From NCBI RefSeq assembly GCF_014648655.1, contig NZ_BMRN01000013.1, positions 1 to 64,000 on the forward strand: DNA of 64,000 nucleotides. The letters are read 5' to 3'. The translations under genes were made by a program, and so were the position numbers. The notes beneath the pieces are model-generated. The model was not told the origin of the DNA, searched no databases, and saw nothing but the letters and a program-made list of their open reading frames with translations. Positions 1 to 8,629 of the stretch are shown one piece after another; positions within the stretch are counted from its first letter, which is position 1; every line of letters starts with the position of its first letter. This DNA is from Streptomyces atratus (GTDB taxonomy: Bacteria > Actinomycetota > Actinomycetes > Streptomycetales > Streptomycetaceae).

Positions 1-223
1 AGCCGTCAGGCTTCTCCAGCCACCCCCGGCCGCCGACGTACCACTCAGCCGGCGGACACCGCAGCATCCACCCCTTGGGCTGGACAGTGAGCCGTCCGAG
101 GTCGTCCAGCACGTCCTCAGCCCCACAGGGGACGAGCCACCATGCAAGGTCGGCTGACGGGTAGACGAGCACAGGGCCGAGACGGTCCGGCCCTATGCGC
201 TGCATCGCAGCGACAGATCGCAT
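1..223 (-). CDS. Partial or decayed ORF resembling the C-terminal half of primase/polymerase-like proteins
   Basis: The minus-strand frame is open from about 308 to the window edge, with the first ATG at 223, so at least 74 residues are encoded and the 3' end lies outside. Visible segments include GPVLVYPSADLAWWLVPCG, a W and PP pair, and WLEKPDG at the cut. This pattern (GPVL, then a WLVP-type stretch, then a final PDG) matches what I know of small Streptomyces proteins annotated as bifunctional DNA primase/polymerase-like. The family N-terminus (EWL, ACRxxWE, GVALLPAG) is missing upstream, so this may be a decayed fragment. The function of the family is not established. A matching N-terminal fragment occurs at 16406-16561. 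Confidence 0.35.
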   Translation of the reverse strand, partial: MRSVAAMQRIGPDRLGPVLVYPSADLAWWLVPCGAEDVLDDLGRLTVQPKGWMLRCPPAEWYVGGRGWLEKPDG

Positions 224-655
224 GAGGTCGGCTTCAACGGCCAGCCGGAGCCGACCTGAAGGAATCCGAGCATCAGACCCAGTACACCCCGCCCCCGAAG
301 CCCTGCCCGCCTAACCTGAACAACGGATCACCGAGTGGCCGTCGTTACACCACGCCACCGGACGTGACCTGGGGAAGCGGCCGCTCGGGTCGGGCCTCAT
401 CGAATGCTGCCTCGCCGACTGCGCGCGGCCGGTCCGGGCGAACAGATTCTGATCCACAGGCAGTTCAACGGAGGGGAGACGGGTCCGGCGGACACAGCGG
501 GAATGACGTTCCGCTCGGCCCGGACCAGGTCTCGGTGAGCATCCGCCGATGCCGCGCGGGCGCGTCGAGGAGACCGCCGTCGCGCCCGCCGGCCGGGAGA
601 GGGTGGCGCTCGCCGCGGGCGTGGAGGCACTGTCGGTGATCACCCAAGGCTGGCA
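224..655. other. Non-coding stretch before the PadR gene
   Basis: About 430 bases with no ORF showing a recognisable domain in either direction; the open frames here look like GC-rich shadows. I see nothing identifiable apart from the AT-rich operator at its right end. Confidence 0.5.
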
Positions 656-682
656 GATATATTTCGTAGCTCGATATATACT
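656..682. promoter_or_regulatory. AT-rich imperfect inverted repeat, probable PadR operator
   Basis: The segment reads gatatatttcg, then a short spacer, then ctcgatatatac. The outer ATATAT/ATATA arms and inner TCG/CGA bases form an imperfect dyad ending 7 bases before the ATG of the PadR gene. It is strikingly AT-rich against a GC-rich background. PadR repressors typically bind AT-rich dyads in their own promoters, so autoregulation is the natural inference. Confidence 0.55.
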
Positions 683-688
683 CGACGC

Positions 689-1030
689 ATGACACGACGG
701 AACCCGTCCTTGACGGAACCGCAGTACTTCATCCTTGCTGCGCTCATGGATGGACCGTTGCACGGTTACGGCATCATCAAGGCTGCCGAGCAGGCCACCG
801 ACGGGCGGCTCCGGATCGCTGTCGGCACTCTCTATGGCGCGCTGGAGCGGTTGGAGCGGGCCGGGCTGGTGGCCGCCGGCGACGAAGAGATCGTGGACGG
901 GCGGGCGCGGCGCTACTACCGGCTCACGGAGGACGGCACCGAGGCGCTCGGCCGGGAGGCGCTGCGGATGCGGCAGGCGGCGGCTGTCGTCCTCGGGCGC
1001 TCGCGGGATGCCGGGGTGGCCCCGGCATGA
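689..1030 (+). CDS. PadR family transcriptional regulator
   Basis: 113 aa, the usual length for a short PadR repressor made of an N-terminal winged helix and a C-terminal dimerisation helix. The sequence has the family order: an EPQYFILAAL helix, the GYGI motif near residue 27, VGTLYGALERLERAGLV as the recognition helix, the wing residues GRARRYYRLTEDG, and a closing helix rich in R and A. The start at 689 lies just downstream of an AT-rich dyad that is probably its operator. Its stop codon overlaps the start of the next gene (ATGA at 1027-1030), so the two are translationally coupled. The ligand is unknown; by analogy it would repress this small operon, perhaps in response to a membrane stress or toxic compound. 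Confidence 0.88.
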   Translation: MTRRNPSLTEPQYFILAALMDGPLHGYGIIKAAEQATDGRLRIAVGTLYGALERLERAGLVAAGDEEIVDGRARRYYRLTEDGTEALGREALRMRQAAAVVLGRSRDAGVAPA

Positions 1031-1986
1031 ACCGTCTGCTGCTTGCGGCCTACCCCGAGCCCTACCGCTCCCGGCAGGGAAAGGAGTTGCTGACCTGCCT
1101 GTCCGAGGCGTATCCCGGCCGTTCCTGGCCCCCGCCGCGGGAGGTTGTCGCCTTGGTCCGTGCCGGGGTGCAGGCCCGCGCCCGTGCCGTCGTCGACGAC
1201 ACGGCCCGGCCGTGGTGGCTGGACGGCATCCATCTGACCACTCTCGTCCTCGCCACGCTGGCGCTGGTGCCGTACCTGCAGGATGTGTGGCACTGGGCAC
1301 TGCACATCGATCCCGGCCGGCATGCCATCGCCTTCCACTTCTCCGGCTGGTACCCGTGGGCGCAAGGTCCCGGCACGCAGACACGGCTCCTGCCCTACGG
1401 GCTGCTTCCTCTGGTCTGCCTAATCGCCCTGCTGCGCGGCAAGCCGTGGATCGCCCTGCCGGCCGCAGCAGCGATGATCTATGCCGGTGCCACGTCCAAC
1501 AGCAATACGCTCTTCGGCGACGAGGGCAAGGCGGGCCTGGGCTACTACGGGCTGGGCACCCCGATAACGGCCCGTGACCTGGTGCTGTCCGGGGCACTGT
1601 GCACCGCGTGCGCCGTGCTGGCGGCCTGCCGTCATGGCCGGCTGCGGCGCCACTCGTACCGCTGGCTAATCCCCGTCGTCCTCGCCATGTTCGTGGCCGG
1701 GAGCCTGCACATCATCTCCGTCAGTCCGGCCTTCCAACGCGGCCTGTTCGCCCTCGAAGTCGCTGCGCTGATCGCCGCGTGGGTGGCGACGGCCGCCACC
1801 GGCGACTACCGGTGGCTGATCCCCGTCGCGGCGTTCGCGTTCATCCGCACACAGGCGATCGTCATCCAGCCGAACGAGTTCATACGGTCCCTGCCGGACC
1901 TGGTCGTCCTCCTCCTCCTCATCGCACCCCTCCCGACCCTGGCGATCGCCGCCCAGCGCCGGCAGAGCCGGGCGCTCCTCGAATAG
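1027..1986 (+). CDS. PadR-linked multi-pass membrane protein of unknown function
   Basis: 319 aa. The first 50 residues are soluble (LLLAAYPEPYRSRQGKELL, then a Pro-rich RSWPPPREV segment), a pattern common at the N-terminus of membrane proteins encoded beside PadR regulators in Streptomyces. Hydrophobic segments follow at roughly 60-80, 125-150, 185-205, 210-232, 240-260, 265-285 and 290-312, giving about seven membrane spans. No ATPase, transporter or enzymatic motif is visible. The start overlaps the PadR stop, so it is co-transcribed and probably co-regulated. I do not recognise a function; a role as an envelope sensor or partner of an ABC exporter is speculation. Confidence 0.65.
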   Translation: MNRLLLAAYPEPYRSRQGKELLTCLSEAYPGRSWPPPREVVALVRAGVQARARAVVDDTARPWWLDGIHLTTLVLATLALVPYLQDVWHWALHIDPGRHAIAFHFSGWYPWAQGPGTQTRLLPYGLLPLVCLIALLRGKPWIALPAAAAMIYAGATSNSNTLFGDEGKAGLGYYGLGTPITARDLVLSGALCTACAVLAACRHGRLRRHSYRWLIPVVLAMFVAGSLHIISVSPAFQRGLFALEVAALIAAWVATAATGDYRWLIPVAAFAFIRTQAIVIQPNEFIRSLPDLVVLLLLIAPLPTLAIAAQRRQSRALLE

Positions 1987-2082
1987 GAGCAGATCCCCGG
2001 TGGGCCGGCAGAGCCTGCCGGCCCACCTCGCGCCCAAAGCGGTGCGGGCCCGCACCGCTCCCCCACGAAGACAGAGAAAGCG

Positions 2083-2991
2083 ATGACTCAGCAAGATCCC
2101 TCGACCCTGTCCACGCACCCTGGCCCCGGCCAGGTCCCGGGAACCACGGCCGAACCCAGCCCTGCGGGGACGATACGGCTACGGGTCTCGGCTCCGCTGT
2201 GCCTCCTGGGGTTCCTGGCGGTCTACGTGATCGCTGTCTGCACCCCGTTCGGGCAACGGGCGGAGAACGCCCTGCTCAGCGGATACGGCGCCGAACCGGC
2301 ATGGATCTACGACTGGTCGGGGGCGGCCTACGGTTCATCGGCCATGCCGCCGCTGGAACAGACCGCCATGCCCACCCTGCTCGTGGGCATCGCGGTCATC
2401 GCGGCCGTCACTCTGGTGCGGAGGTGCTGGTGGCAAGGCTGCGCGGCGACCGGGATCGTCATGGTCACGCTCGGGACCAAGGAACTCACCAGGATGATCC
2501 TGCCCCGCCCCGATCTGGTGGACGCGCACGTCTCGCTCATCGAGCCGAGCTTCCCCAGCGGACACGTAGCCATCCCCGCCGGGCTGGCCCTCGGCGCCAC
2601 CCTCGTCGCTTCCCCCCGCATCCGCCCCTACGCCACCGCGGCCGGCATGCTGTGGCTCGCCGTCTCCGCCGGCGCCGTCCAGGCCACCTACCACCACCGG
2701 CCCAGCGACGTACTGGGCTCCACACTGCTGGCCTGCGCCTGCTACAGCCTCGCGGTCCGGTTGCTGCCACCGGCCGCGGCACCAGGCGTCACGCGGCGCC
2801 CTCGTGCGCTGTCGGCGGTCGCCCTGGCACTGTCAGCGGCCGGCGCGCTCGTCGCCGGCGCGCGGGACGACTCCGTCACACAATCGCTGGTCTTCGCGGC
2901 AGCGGCCTTCCTGTGCGCGGCCCTGTTCTGGTTCACCACAGCGGAGGGGTCCGCACACACCGCACGCCGCACACGCCCCGCACTGGGCTGA
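2083..2991 (+). CDS. PAP2 superfamily phosphatase, membrane-bound
   Basis: 302 aa with a 30-residue polar N-tail and about six hydrophobic spans. The PAP2 signature is present in two blocks and degraded in the third. Motif 1 is KELTRMILPRP, motif 2 is PSFPSGH, and motif 3 is HHRPSDV, which supplies the His and Asp, but the Ser-Arg pair expected six residues before the His is replaced by Ala-Val. The family removes phosphate from lipid phosphates such as phosphatidic acid or undecaprenyl pyrophosphate, with the active site facing the outside. The missing Arg may lower activity or reflect a subfamily. It lies 96 bases after the PadR pair on the same strand and may be a separate transcription unit. 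Confidence 0.75.
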   Translation: MTQQDPSTLSTHPGPGQVPGTTAEPSPAGTIRLRVSAPLCLLGFLAVYVIAVCTPFGQRAENALLSGYGAEPAWIYDWSGAAYGSSAMPPLEQTAMPTLLVGIAVIAAVTLVRRCWWQGCAATGIVMVTLGTKELTRMILPRPDLVDAHVSLIEPSFPSGHVAIPAGLALGATLVASPRIRPYATAAGMLWLAVSAGAVQATYHHRPSDVLGSTLLACACYSLAVRLLPPAAAPGVTRRPRALSAVALALSAAGALVAGARDDSVTQSLVFAAAAFLCAALFWFTTAEGSAHTARRTRPALG

Positions 2992-3370
2992 CCACCCGGC
3001 CGGCTCCGGGCGGGAACCGGCGCATCCCGGCAAAGCCGCGGTCCGACGCCACCGACCACCATCGTGCACGTCGTGACGCCGCCGGGCCGCCCCCGTACGA
3101 GGAATGGAGGAAGCAAGGGCTGTTCCAGAGGCCCATGCCGCCGGTGACCCCGGCAATCCACGAGAACAGCCGCACGGCCCAAATTTGGGTCGCTACTCAG
3201 CGCCGTTCCTCCAGGCTCGTCCAGTGGGCGAAGGCCGCCCAGTCCAGGGAGCGGGGCCCCGCCTGGGTTCCACGCCAGCGGGGCCGGACCCGTCCGAGTA
3301 GCAGCAGCGCACGGCAATCGTGTGCAAAGGACGGCACCACCGTAGCCGCGGCCACCGACACCGGTCGTTG
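2992..3370. other. Intergenic region between PAP2 gene and broken integrase
   Basis: About 380 bases. I checked it for a tRNA or tRNA 3' end that could serve as an attachment site for the neighbouring integrase and found none. A plus-strand frame around 3085-3215 is open but resembles nothing I know. Confidence 0.4.
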
Positions 3371-4964
3371 TCAGGTCCGGTCGTCGCGCTGCCGGTCGGG
3401 GTGCGCACTCGCGTAGTGCTCGGTGAGCGCGTCCTCGACCCGCTGCCGCATCGCGTTGTGCCGTTCGTTCGCCTGGGCCGTGAGCGCGTCGCCGATGTCC
3501 CGGCCAGTGAAGCCTGTCGGCAGGACGACCCGCATCGACGTCACATCGAGGCCAGAGTTCTCGTCGTGTGCCCAGCCGCACCCGTGCACGCAGGACCACC
3601 GGACCGTACCCGCCAGCCGATGCATGGTGAAGCCGTACGGGTACGTCGGTTCCGGGATGATGCTCGGCTCCGGGGGCGGCGCTGCAGCAGCCTCGCGCCT
3701 GGCGCGCAGCATGTCGTCCAAGGACGATGCCGGCAGGCGAGACCCTCCTCGGTGAGATCGAGTGAGTGGGTCAGTGGCCTCGGGGAGGTGCCCGTACCGG
3801 TCGGAGGTGGTCGTGATCGACTCGTGCCCCAAGCGACGCTGCACGTAGGTCAAGCTGTGCCTGTCCGACGGCAGCGCCGCAACGTGCGAGTGCCTCAAAT
3901 CATGGAAGGTGGGGAACTTCCACTGCGGCAACACCCCCCGCTTCTTGGCCTCAGCGACCCCAGCCATCCACCGGTCGTAGAACGTCGAGTAGGGCAGCCG
4001 GCCACCGCTCCCGTCGTGGAAGAGCAGATCGTCCTTGCCCATCTCGGCGAGGCCGTACTCGAGGAGCTCCTGCCAGAGTCCGACCGTGAACTCGACCGTC
4101 CACCGCCCCGCCTTCGACTTCGGCGGTCCCAAGTACCGCTCCTCGCCCGGCACCCGCTTCCACGCCCGGGTGACGCGCAGCTCGTACTCGCCGGGCCGGG
4201 GGTTGCGGGCATGCCGCGCCGCGAGCGCGCTGATCTCGCCCCACCGCAGTCCGCTCCCGTACGCCGTCCGCCGTCCGCCGTCCGCACGAGCATCCGATCA
4301 CTGGGGCGAGAGAAATACTCGACAAGGCCGGCGACCTCTTCAGGAGTCATGAACTCCATGTCATCGCTCGACACGTCGTCGCCGATGCCCCAGTCGTCAT
4401 TGCTCGGCAGCCGGGTCAGGTCACACGGGTTGCGGTCCCGAAGCGGCGGCTCGGCGACTACGGCCTCCTTCAGAACCGACGACAGCAGCCCGTGCAGACC
4501 CCACAGCGTCTCCGGCGACATGTCCTTGATCTTCGACCCGCGCTTGACCTTCGTCTTCAGCATCTTGTTGACCCACGCGCCGATCGTGGCCTTGCTGAAG
4601 TGCTCGGCGGAGCGGATGTCGCAGTTGCCGAAGGTCGGGAACATGTACATCTCCAGCGCGCGGATGCGCTGTTGCTTGTAGCGCTTGCTCGCGGTGCGGT
4701 TCTCGACGGACTCAACGGCCCAGCGGTCGAAGCGGTATCGCAACTGGTCGGCGGCTGCGGGGTCGACGTAGCCTTTGCCCTTCACCCAGCCGGGGGCCAG
4801 TGCTGCCCGGCCTCGTCAACGGCGTCCCTGAAGACCTTGGCCGAGTCCTCGTCATCGAAGCGTTCGGTCTGCTGCTCGCCGGCCCTCACACCGCCTTCGC
4901 GCCACCTCACCTGGTAACTGGAGACCTCCCCAGCCCTGTTCCTACGCGCAACAAGGTTCGCCAT
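3371..4964 (-). pseudogene. int: Tyrosine recombinase (actinobacterial ICE/phage-type integrase), broken by two frameshifts
   Basis: Three minus-strand frames together make one integrase. Frame A (4964-4782) encodes the arm-binding N-terminus (NLVARRNRAGEVSSYQVRW, then AGQHWPP). Frame B (from about 4793) continues GWVKGKGYVDP and the core-binding domain to RMLVRTA. Frame C (ending 3371) carries the catalytic domain: YGSGLRWGEISAL (Arg box), HDLRHSHVAAL (HxxR) and LGHESITTTSDRYGHL with the nucleophilic Tyr. The first break, near 4794, is a missing base. The second, near 4263-4286, is a 14-base insertion made of two extra copies of a 7-bp unit. The gene therefore cannot give an active enzyme unless slippage restores the frame. 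It marks a former integrated element; no Xis, Rep or Tra genes remain nearby. Confidence 0.85.
4263..4286. repeat. Three tandem copies of a 7-bp unit inside the integrase gene
   Basis: On the plus strand gccgtcc occurs three times in a row just after cgtac. Homologous coding logic (RMLVRTA followed directly by YGSGLRWGE) requires one copy, so two extra copies, 14 bases, shift the frame. Four copies would restore it. Confidence 0.75.
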
Positions 4965-4983
4965 ACGCGGCGATTAGCGGCTC

Positions 4984-5015
4984 GTGCTCCCACGGTGCTC
5001 CCACGGTGCTCCCAC
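4984..5015. repeat. Three direct repeats of an 11-bp unit upstream of the integrase gene
   Basis: gtgctcccacg occurs three times back to back, the last copy ending in t. It begins 20 bases upstream of the integrase start codon. Iterated short repeats beside an integrase can be arm-type recombinase or excisionase binding sites, or an operator; which applies is not visible. Confidence 0.6.
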
Positions 5016-5075
5016 TACCCCATCTGAACCAGCCAAGATCCGACCATCGTCGCAGCTCAGGGTGCAGATACGCAG

Positions 5076-5114
5076 GAACGGCCGGAGCCCCCGCACAGTG
5101 GGCTCCGGCCGTTC
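5076..5114. terminator. Strong hairpin between integrase remnant and aldehyde dehydrogenase gene
   Basis: A perfect 15-bp stem (gaacggccggagccc pairing with its complement) encloses a 9-base loop. It lies 77 bases past the stop codon of the minus-strand aldehyde dehydrogenase gene, so it most likely terminates that transcript. As in many Streptomyces there is no T-tract. Confidence 0.7.
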
Positions 5115-5190
5115 ATCTGCCGCCTGCTGTCGTGCTGTCCAGGCGGATCACAGGCGGCGCTGGTGGATCGGTTCGATCCTGTTCGCGGAC

Positions 5191-6636
5191 CTACAGGGCG
5201 AGGCCGGTGAGGACCAGCACGCGCTCGTAGGTGTAGTCGTCCATGGCGTAGCGGACGCCCTCACGGCCGACGCCGGACTGCTTGGCGCCGCCGTACGGCA
5301 TCTGGTCCGCGCGGTAGGAGGGGACGTCGCCGATGATCACGCCGCCGACCTCGAGGGCACGGTGGGCGCGGAAGGCGGTCTGCAGGTCGTGCGTGAACAC
5401 GCCTGCCTGCAGGCCGTACTTGGAGGAGTTGACGGCGGCGAAGGCCTCGGTCTCGCCGTCCACCTTCTGCACGGACAGCACCGGCCCGAAGACCTCTTCG
5501 GAGAAGAGGGTGACGTTGTCCGGGAGCTCGGCGAGCACGGTCGGCGCGTAGGTGGCACCGTCCCGCTTGCCTCCGGTGAGCAGCTGGGCACCGGCCTGCA
5601 CGGCCTCGTCGACCCAGGACTCGACGCGCTTGGCGGCGTCCTCGTTGACCAGCGGGCCGACGTCGGTGGCGGCGTCGGACGGGTCGCCGGTGACCTGGGT
5701 CTCTACGGCCGCGACGATCTTCGGGACGAGCCGGTCGTAGACCGCGGCGTCCGCGATGACGCGCTGCACCGAGATGCAGGACTGGCCACCCTGGTAGTTG
5801 GAGAAGGTCGCGATACGGGTCGCGGCCCAGTCCAGGTCCTCGTCGGAGGCGTAGTCGCCGAGGACGACCGCGGCGCCGTTGCCGCCGAGCTCCAGGGTGC
5901 AGTGCTTGCGCGGTACCGACTCCATGATCGAGTAGCCGACCGGGGCGGACCCGGTGAAGGAGATCACGGGCAGCCGCTCGTCCTGGACGAGGGCGGGCAT
6001 CCGGTCGTTGGGGACCGTCAGCACGGACCACGAACCGGCCGGCAGGTCGGTCTCGGCCAGCAGTTCGCCCAGGATCAGCGACGAGATCGGGGTGGCCGGG
6101 GCGGGCTTCAGGATGATCGGGGCACCGACGGCGATGGCCGGGGCCACCTTGTGGGCGCTCAGGTTCAGCGGGAAGTTGAACGGTGCGATGCCGAGGACCG
6201 TGCCGCGCGGGAAGCGCCGGGTCAGGCCGAGACGACCGGTGCCACCGGCGTCGGTGTCGAGGCGCTGGGCGTCACCGCTGTTGAAGCGGCGGGCCTCCTC
6301 GGAGGCGAACCGGAACACGGAGACGGCGCGGCCGACCTCGCCGCGCGCCCACTTGATGGGCTTGCCGTTCTCGGCGGAGATCAGCTGGGCGATCTCCTCG
6401 GTGCGCTCCACGAGACGCCGCACGACGTGGTCGAGCGCGGCGGCGCGGACATGAGCGGGAGTCGCGGCGAACTCCTCGCGCACGGCGTGCGCGGCGGCGA
6501 CGGCTTCCTCGATCTGCGCATCGGTCGGCACGCTGACCGTGCCGACGAGACGACCGTCCCAGGGGTTGGTGACGTCGAAGCTGTCCTCGCCGGTGGCCTG
6601 GCGGCCGGCGAGCCAGAAGGCGTGGGTGGAAGTCAT
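5191..6636 (-). CDS. NAD(P)-dependent aldehyde dehydrogenase, probably a semialdehyde dehydrogenase of polyamine/GABA catabolism
   Basis: 481 aa, normal length for the ALDH superfamily. The cofactor-binding segment FNFPLNL lies near residues 153-159, the Gly-rich FTGSAPVG near 228-235, the general-base Glu in LELGGNG near 249, and the catalytic Cys in GGQSCISV near 287. I chose MTSTHAF at 6636 because the family alignment begins there; the upstream extension to 6804 is proline/arginine-rich shadow sequence. The enzyme oxidises an aldehyde to its acid. The next gene upstream on the same strand is a PucR regulator, and gabT lies a few kilobases away, which suggests succinate semialdehyde or another aminoaldehyde as substrate. 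Exact substrate cannot be assigned from sequence. Confidence 0.82.
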   Translation of the reverse strand: MTSTHAFWLAGRQATGEDSFDVTNPWDGRLVGTVSVPTDAQIEEAVAAAHAVREEFAATPAHVRAAALDHVVRRLVERTEEIAQLISAENGKPIKWARGEVGRAVSVFRFASEEARRFNSGDAQRLDTDAGGTGRLGLTRRFPRGTVLGIAPFNFPLNLSAHKVAPAIAVGAPIILKPAPATPISSLILGELLAETDLPAGSWSVLTVPNDRMPALVQDERLPVISFTGSAPVGYSIMESVPRKHCTLELGGNGAAVVLGDYASDEDLDWAATRIATFSNYQGGQSCISVQRVIADAAVYDRLVPKIVAAVETQVTGDPSDAATDVGPLVNEDAAKRVESWVDEAVQAGAQLLTGGKRDGATYAPTVLAELPDNVTLFSEEVFGPVLSVQKVDGETEAFAAVNSSKYGLQAGVFTHDLQTAFRAHRALEVGGVIIGDVPSYRADQMPYGGAKQSGVGREGVRYAMDDYTYERVLVLTGLAL

Positions 6637-6809
6637 GGAGGTTCCGGCCCTTCGGAGTCGTGGGGTGTCCTGCCCCCACCGTAGGGCCGTGCGGCCGACC
6701 TGGCGTTTGTCCGGTGTGGAGCAGAGCACGACGGGTACACGCCGGTTTGTCGGATGCGTCGGCGTGAGCTGGGGCGCATGGCCTTCCGGTAGCGGTTGGG
6801 ACACCGGCG

Positions 6810-6955
6810 CCGGCGGGGAGCTCGTGGCCCTTCCGCCGACGACAACGGCAACCGCTACGACTCCGGCGCCGGCGCCGGCCGGGAGCTCGTGGCCCTTCCG
6901 TCGACGACAGCGGCAATCGCTACGGCTCCGGCGTCGACGGGGAGCTCGTGGCCTT
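6810..6955. repeat. Degenerate tandem repeat of about 60-65 bp spanning the pucR stop codon
   Basis: The motif gagctcgtgg starts at 6818, 6883 and 6942, giving spacings of 65 and 59 bases, and the sequence between copies is highly similar. The 6-base difference is an extra ggcgcc-type unit. A degraded partial copy precedes the first. The third copy lies inside the 3' end of the PucR-type gene, so the repeat array covers its last codons and stop. Confidence 0.75.
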
Positions 6956-8506
6956 CAGTGCCAGCCACAGCTCCATCCGGACGTCCGCATCGTCCAGTGA
7001 ACGGCCCAGGATCTCCTCCACCCGGCGCATCCGGTAGCGCAGGGTGTGGCGGTGCACGCCCAGGTCTGCCGCTGCCGCGTCCCACTGGCCGTGGTGGGAG
7101 AGCCAGGCCCGCAGCGAGGCGACCAGGTCGCCGCGGCCCTTGGCATCGTGTTCGTGCAGGGCGCGGAGCATTCCGTCGGCGAAGGCCCGTACGGCGTCGT
7201 CCGCCAGCAGCGGCAGCACCGAGCCGGTCGCCAGCTCCTCGTGCTCGACCAGTGCCCTGCCCCGGCGGCGGGCCACCGACAGGGCCTGCTCCGCCTGCTT
7301 GTACGCGGCGGAGACGGCGATGGGGCCCGCTGGTGCGGACAGGCCGACGACCACCTGGCCCTCCTCCGGCGCCGCCGGTTCGCGCGGGGGCCGCGCCTCG
7401 TGGGCCTCCTGGGCCACCGCGTACGCCGCGCAGGCCTCGACCGCCGCTCCGCCGTCTGCGGCCAGAACGACGAGCCGTTCGCCCTCGGGCACGGCCAGCA
7501 GGGTCTCGCCGGTCCGGAAGGCCGCCGCCTCCATCGCCTCGCCGAGCGGGGCCGTTGTCGAAGGGGCGGACGCCTCCGCGATGAGCAGCCGGAACGGGGC
7601 GTCGAGCAGCCCGCCGTACAGATCCCCGGCGACGGCCCGTGCGTGGTCCGGCTGGCCGGCGAGCAGCATGCGCAGCACCGCCGCGCCCAGTCGCTGCTCC
7701 GCGCCCTGGAGGGACCGGGAGCGGGCAGTGGTCAGGGTCAGCAGCGCGACCGCCGAGTGCACGGCGTACCGCTCGGCGGTGCCCAGTGCCGCGCCGGTAC
7801 CGACGGCCAGCGCGCCCCGGACCCGGCGGCCGGTGCCCAGGGACTGGAGCTCGACCCGGTCGTCGGTGTCGCCGACGACCATGCTGGCCGGGGCGGGGCG
7901 CTCCCGCAACCGTTCCACATCGGGGGTGAGCCGGGCGGCCCGGCGTGCGGCCCAGTCGGGGGCCGCGGCGACGACCGCGCCGGAGGCGTCGTACAGCGCC
8001 GCCCAGCCGTCGACGTGCGCGGCCAGACGGGTGAGGATCTCGCCGGGGCCGTCGCCCGCGAGTGCGGCCTTCGTCAGCTCCCGCTGGGCCTCGAACCCCG
8101 CTGTCACCGCCCGGTACTGATCTGCGGCGATCTCCGACGACACGGCCTTGGCGATGGCGAGGAACGGGGTGCGGCGCGGCACTTCGAGAAGCGGCAGTCC
8201 CGATTCCTCGGCAGCGTCGATCAGCGCCTGCGGTACGTCGTCGTAGTGGACGCCGACGGCGAAGCCCAGCCCGACGACTCCGGCCCCGGCCAGCCGCCGC
8301 ACATACCGCCGCATCGCCTCGGGATTCTCGGCGTCGAGGTTGGTGGCGGTGACGAGCAGGAGCTCACCGCCCTCCATGTACGGGACGGGGTCGGTCAGCT
8401 CGCTGGCGTGCGCCCAGCGGATGGGCGCGTCGAGCCGGTCCGCCCCCGCACGCACCGTGAGTTTGAGTGCCGAATGCTGGACGAGCGAGGCGAGAGTGGG
8501 GGGCAT
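6920..8506 (-). CDS. PucR family (PurC_rich/HTH_30) transcriptional regulator
   Basis: 528 aa. The N-terminal PucR domain is visible in residues about 1-130 (MPPTLASLVQHSALKL, RWAHASELTDPVPYMEGGELLLVT). A GGDEF-like middle region follows. A C-terminal helix-turn-helix lies at about 465-520, with SLRAWLSHHGQWDAAAADLGVHRHTLRYRMRRVEEILGRSLDD, shown here in pieces of the HTH_30 pattern. PucR regulators control purine, amine or amino acid catabolism. Its place between an aldehyde dehydrogenase (same strand, downstream) and gabT (divergent, beyond the ATPase gene) suggests control of GABA or polyamine breakdown. The start at 8506 matches the family; the upstream in-frame extension is low-complexity. 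A tandem repeat runs through its stop codon, so the last dozen residues may be recent. Confidence 0.85.
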   Translation of the reverse strand: MPPTLASLVQHSALKLTVRAGADRLDAPIRWAHASELTDPVPYMEGGELLLVTATNLDAENPEAMRRYVRRLAGAGVVGLGFAVGVHYDDVPQALIDAAEESGLPLLEVPRRTPFLAIAKAVSSEIAADQYRAVTAGFEAQRELTKAALAGDGPGEILTRLAAHVDGWAALYDASGAVVAAAPDWAARRAARLTPDVERLRERPAPASMVVGDTDDRVELQSLGTGRRVRGALAVGTGAALGTAERYAVHSAVALLTLTTARSRSLQGAEQRLGAAVLRMLLAGQPDHARAVAGDLYGGLLDAPFRLLIAEASAPSTTAPLGEAMEAAAFRTGETLLAVPEGERLVVLAADGGAAVEACAAYAVAQEAHEARPPREPAAPEEGQVVVGLSAPAGPIAVSAAYKQAEQALSVARRRGRALVEHEELATGSVLPLLADDAVRAFADGMLRALHEHDAKGRGDLVASLRAWLSHHGQWDAAAADLGVHRHTLRYRMRRVEEILGRSLDDADVRMELWLALKATSSPSTPEP

Positions 8507-8629
8507 GGGGACCGCGGGACCTCGGGGAGTCGATTTTCGCCGTCCCGTATGAACGGCTCCTACCGATTCTGCCAGGGCGGCAGGGTCCGCCGTAACCGCT
8601 CCGGCGCCGCGGGCCACTCTGCGTACCGC

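Noticed and set aside
2992..3370. tRNA or tRNA 3' end as attachment site beside the broken integrase
   Set aside because: No cloverleaf or TPsiC-like motif is visible in either orientation.
4984..5015. CRISPR-like repeat
   Set aside because: Repeats of 11 bp are contiguous with no spacers.
5191..6804. Longer start at 6804 for the aldehyde dehydrogenase
   Set aside because: The added 56 residues are Pro/Arg-rich with no family similarity; ATG 6636 fits the fold.
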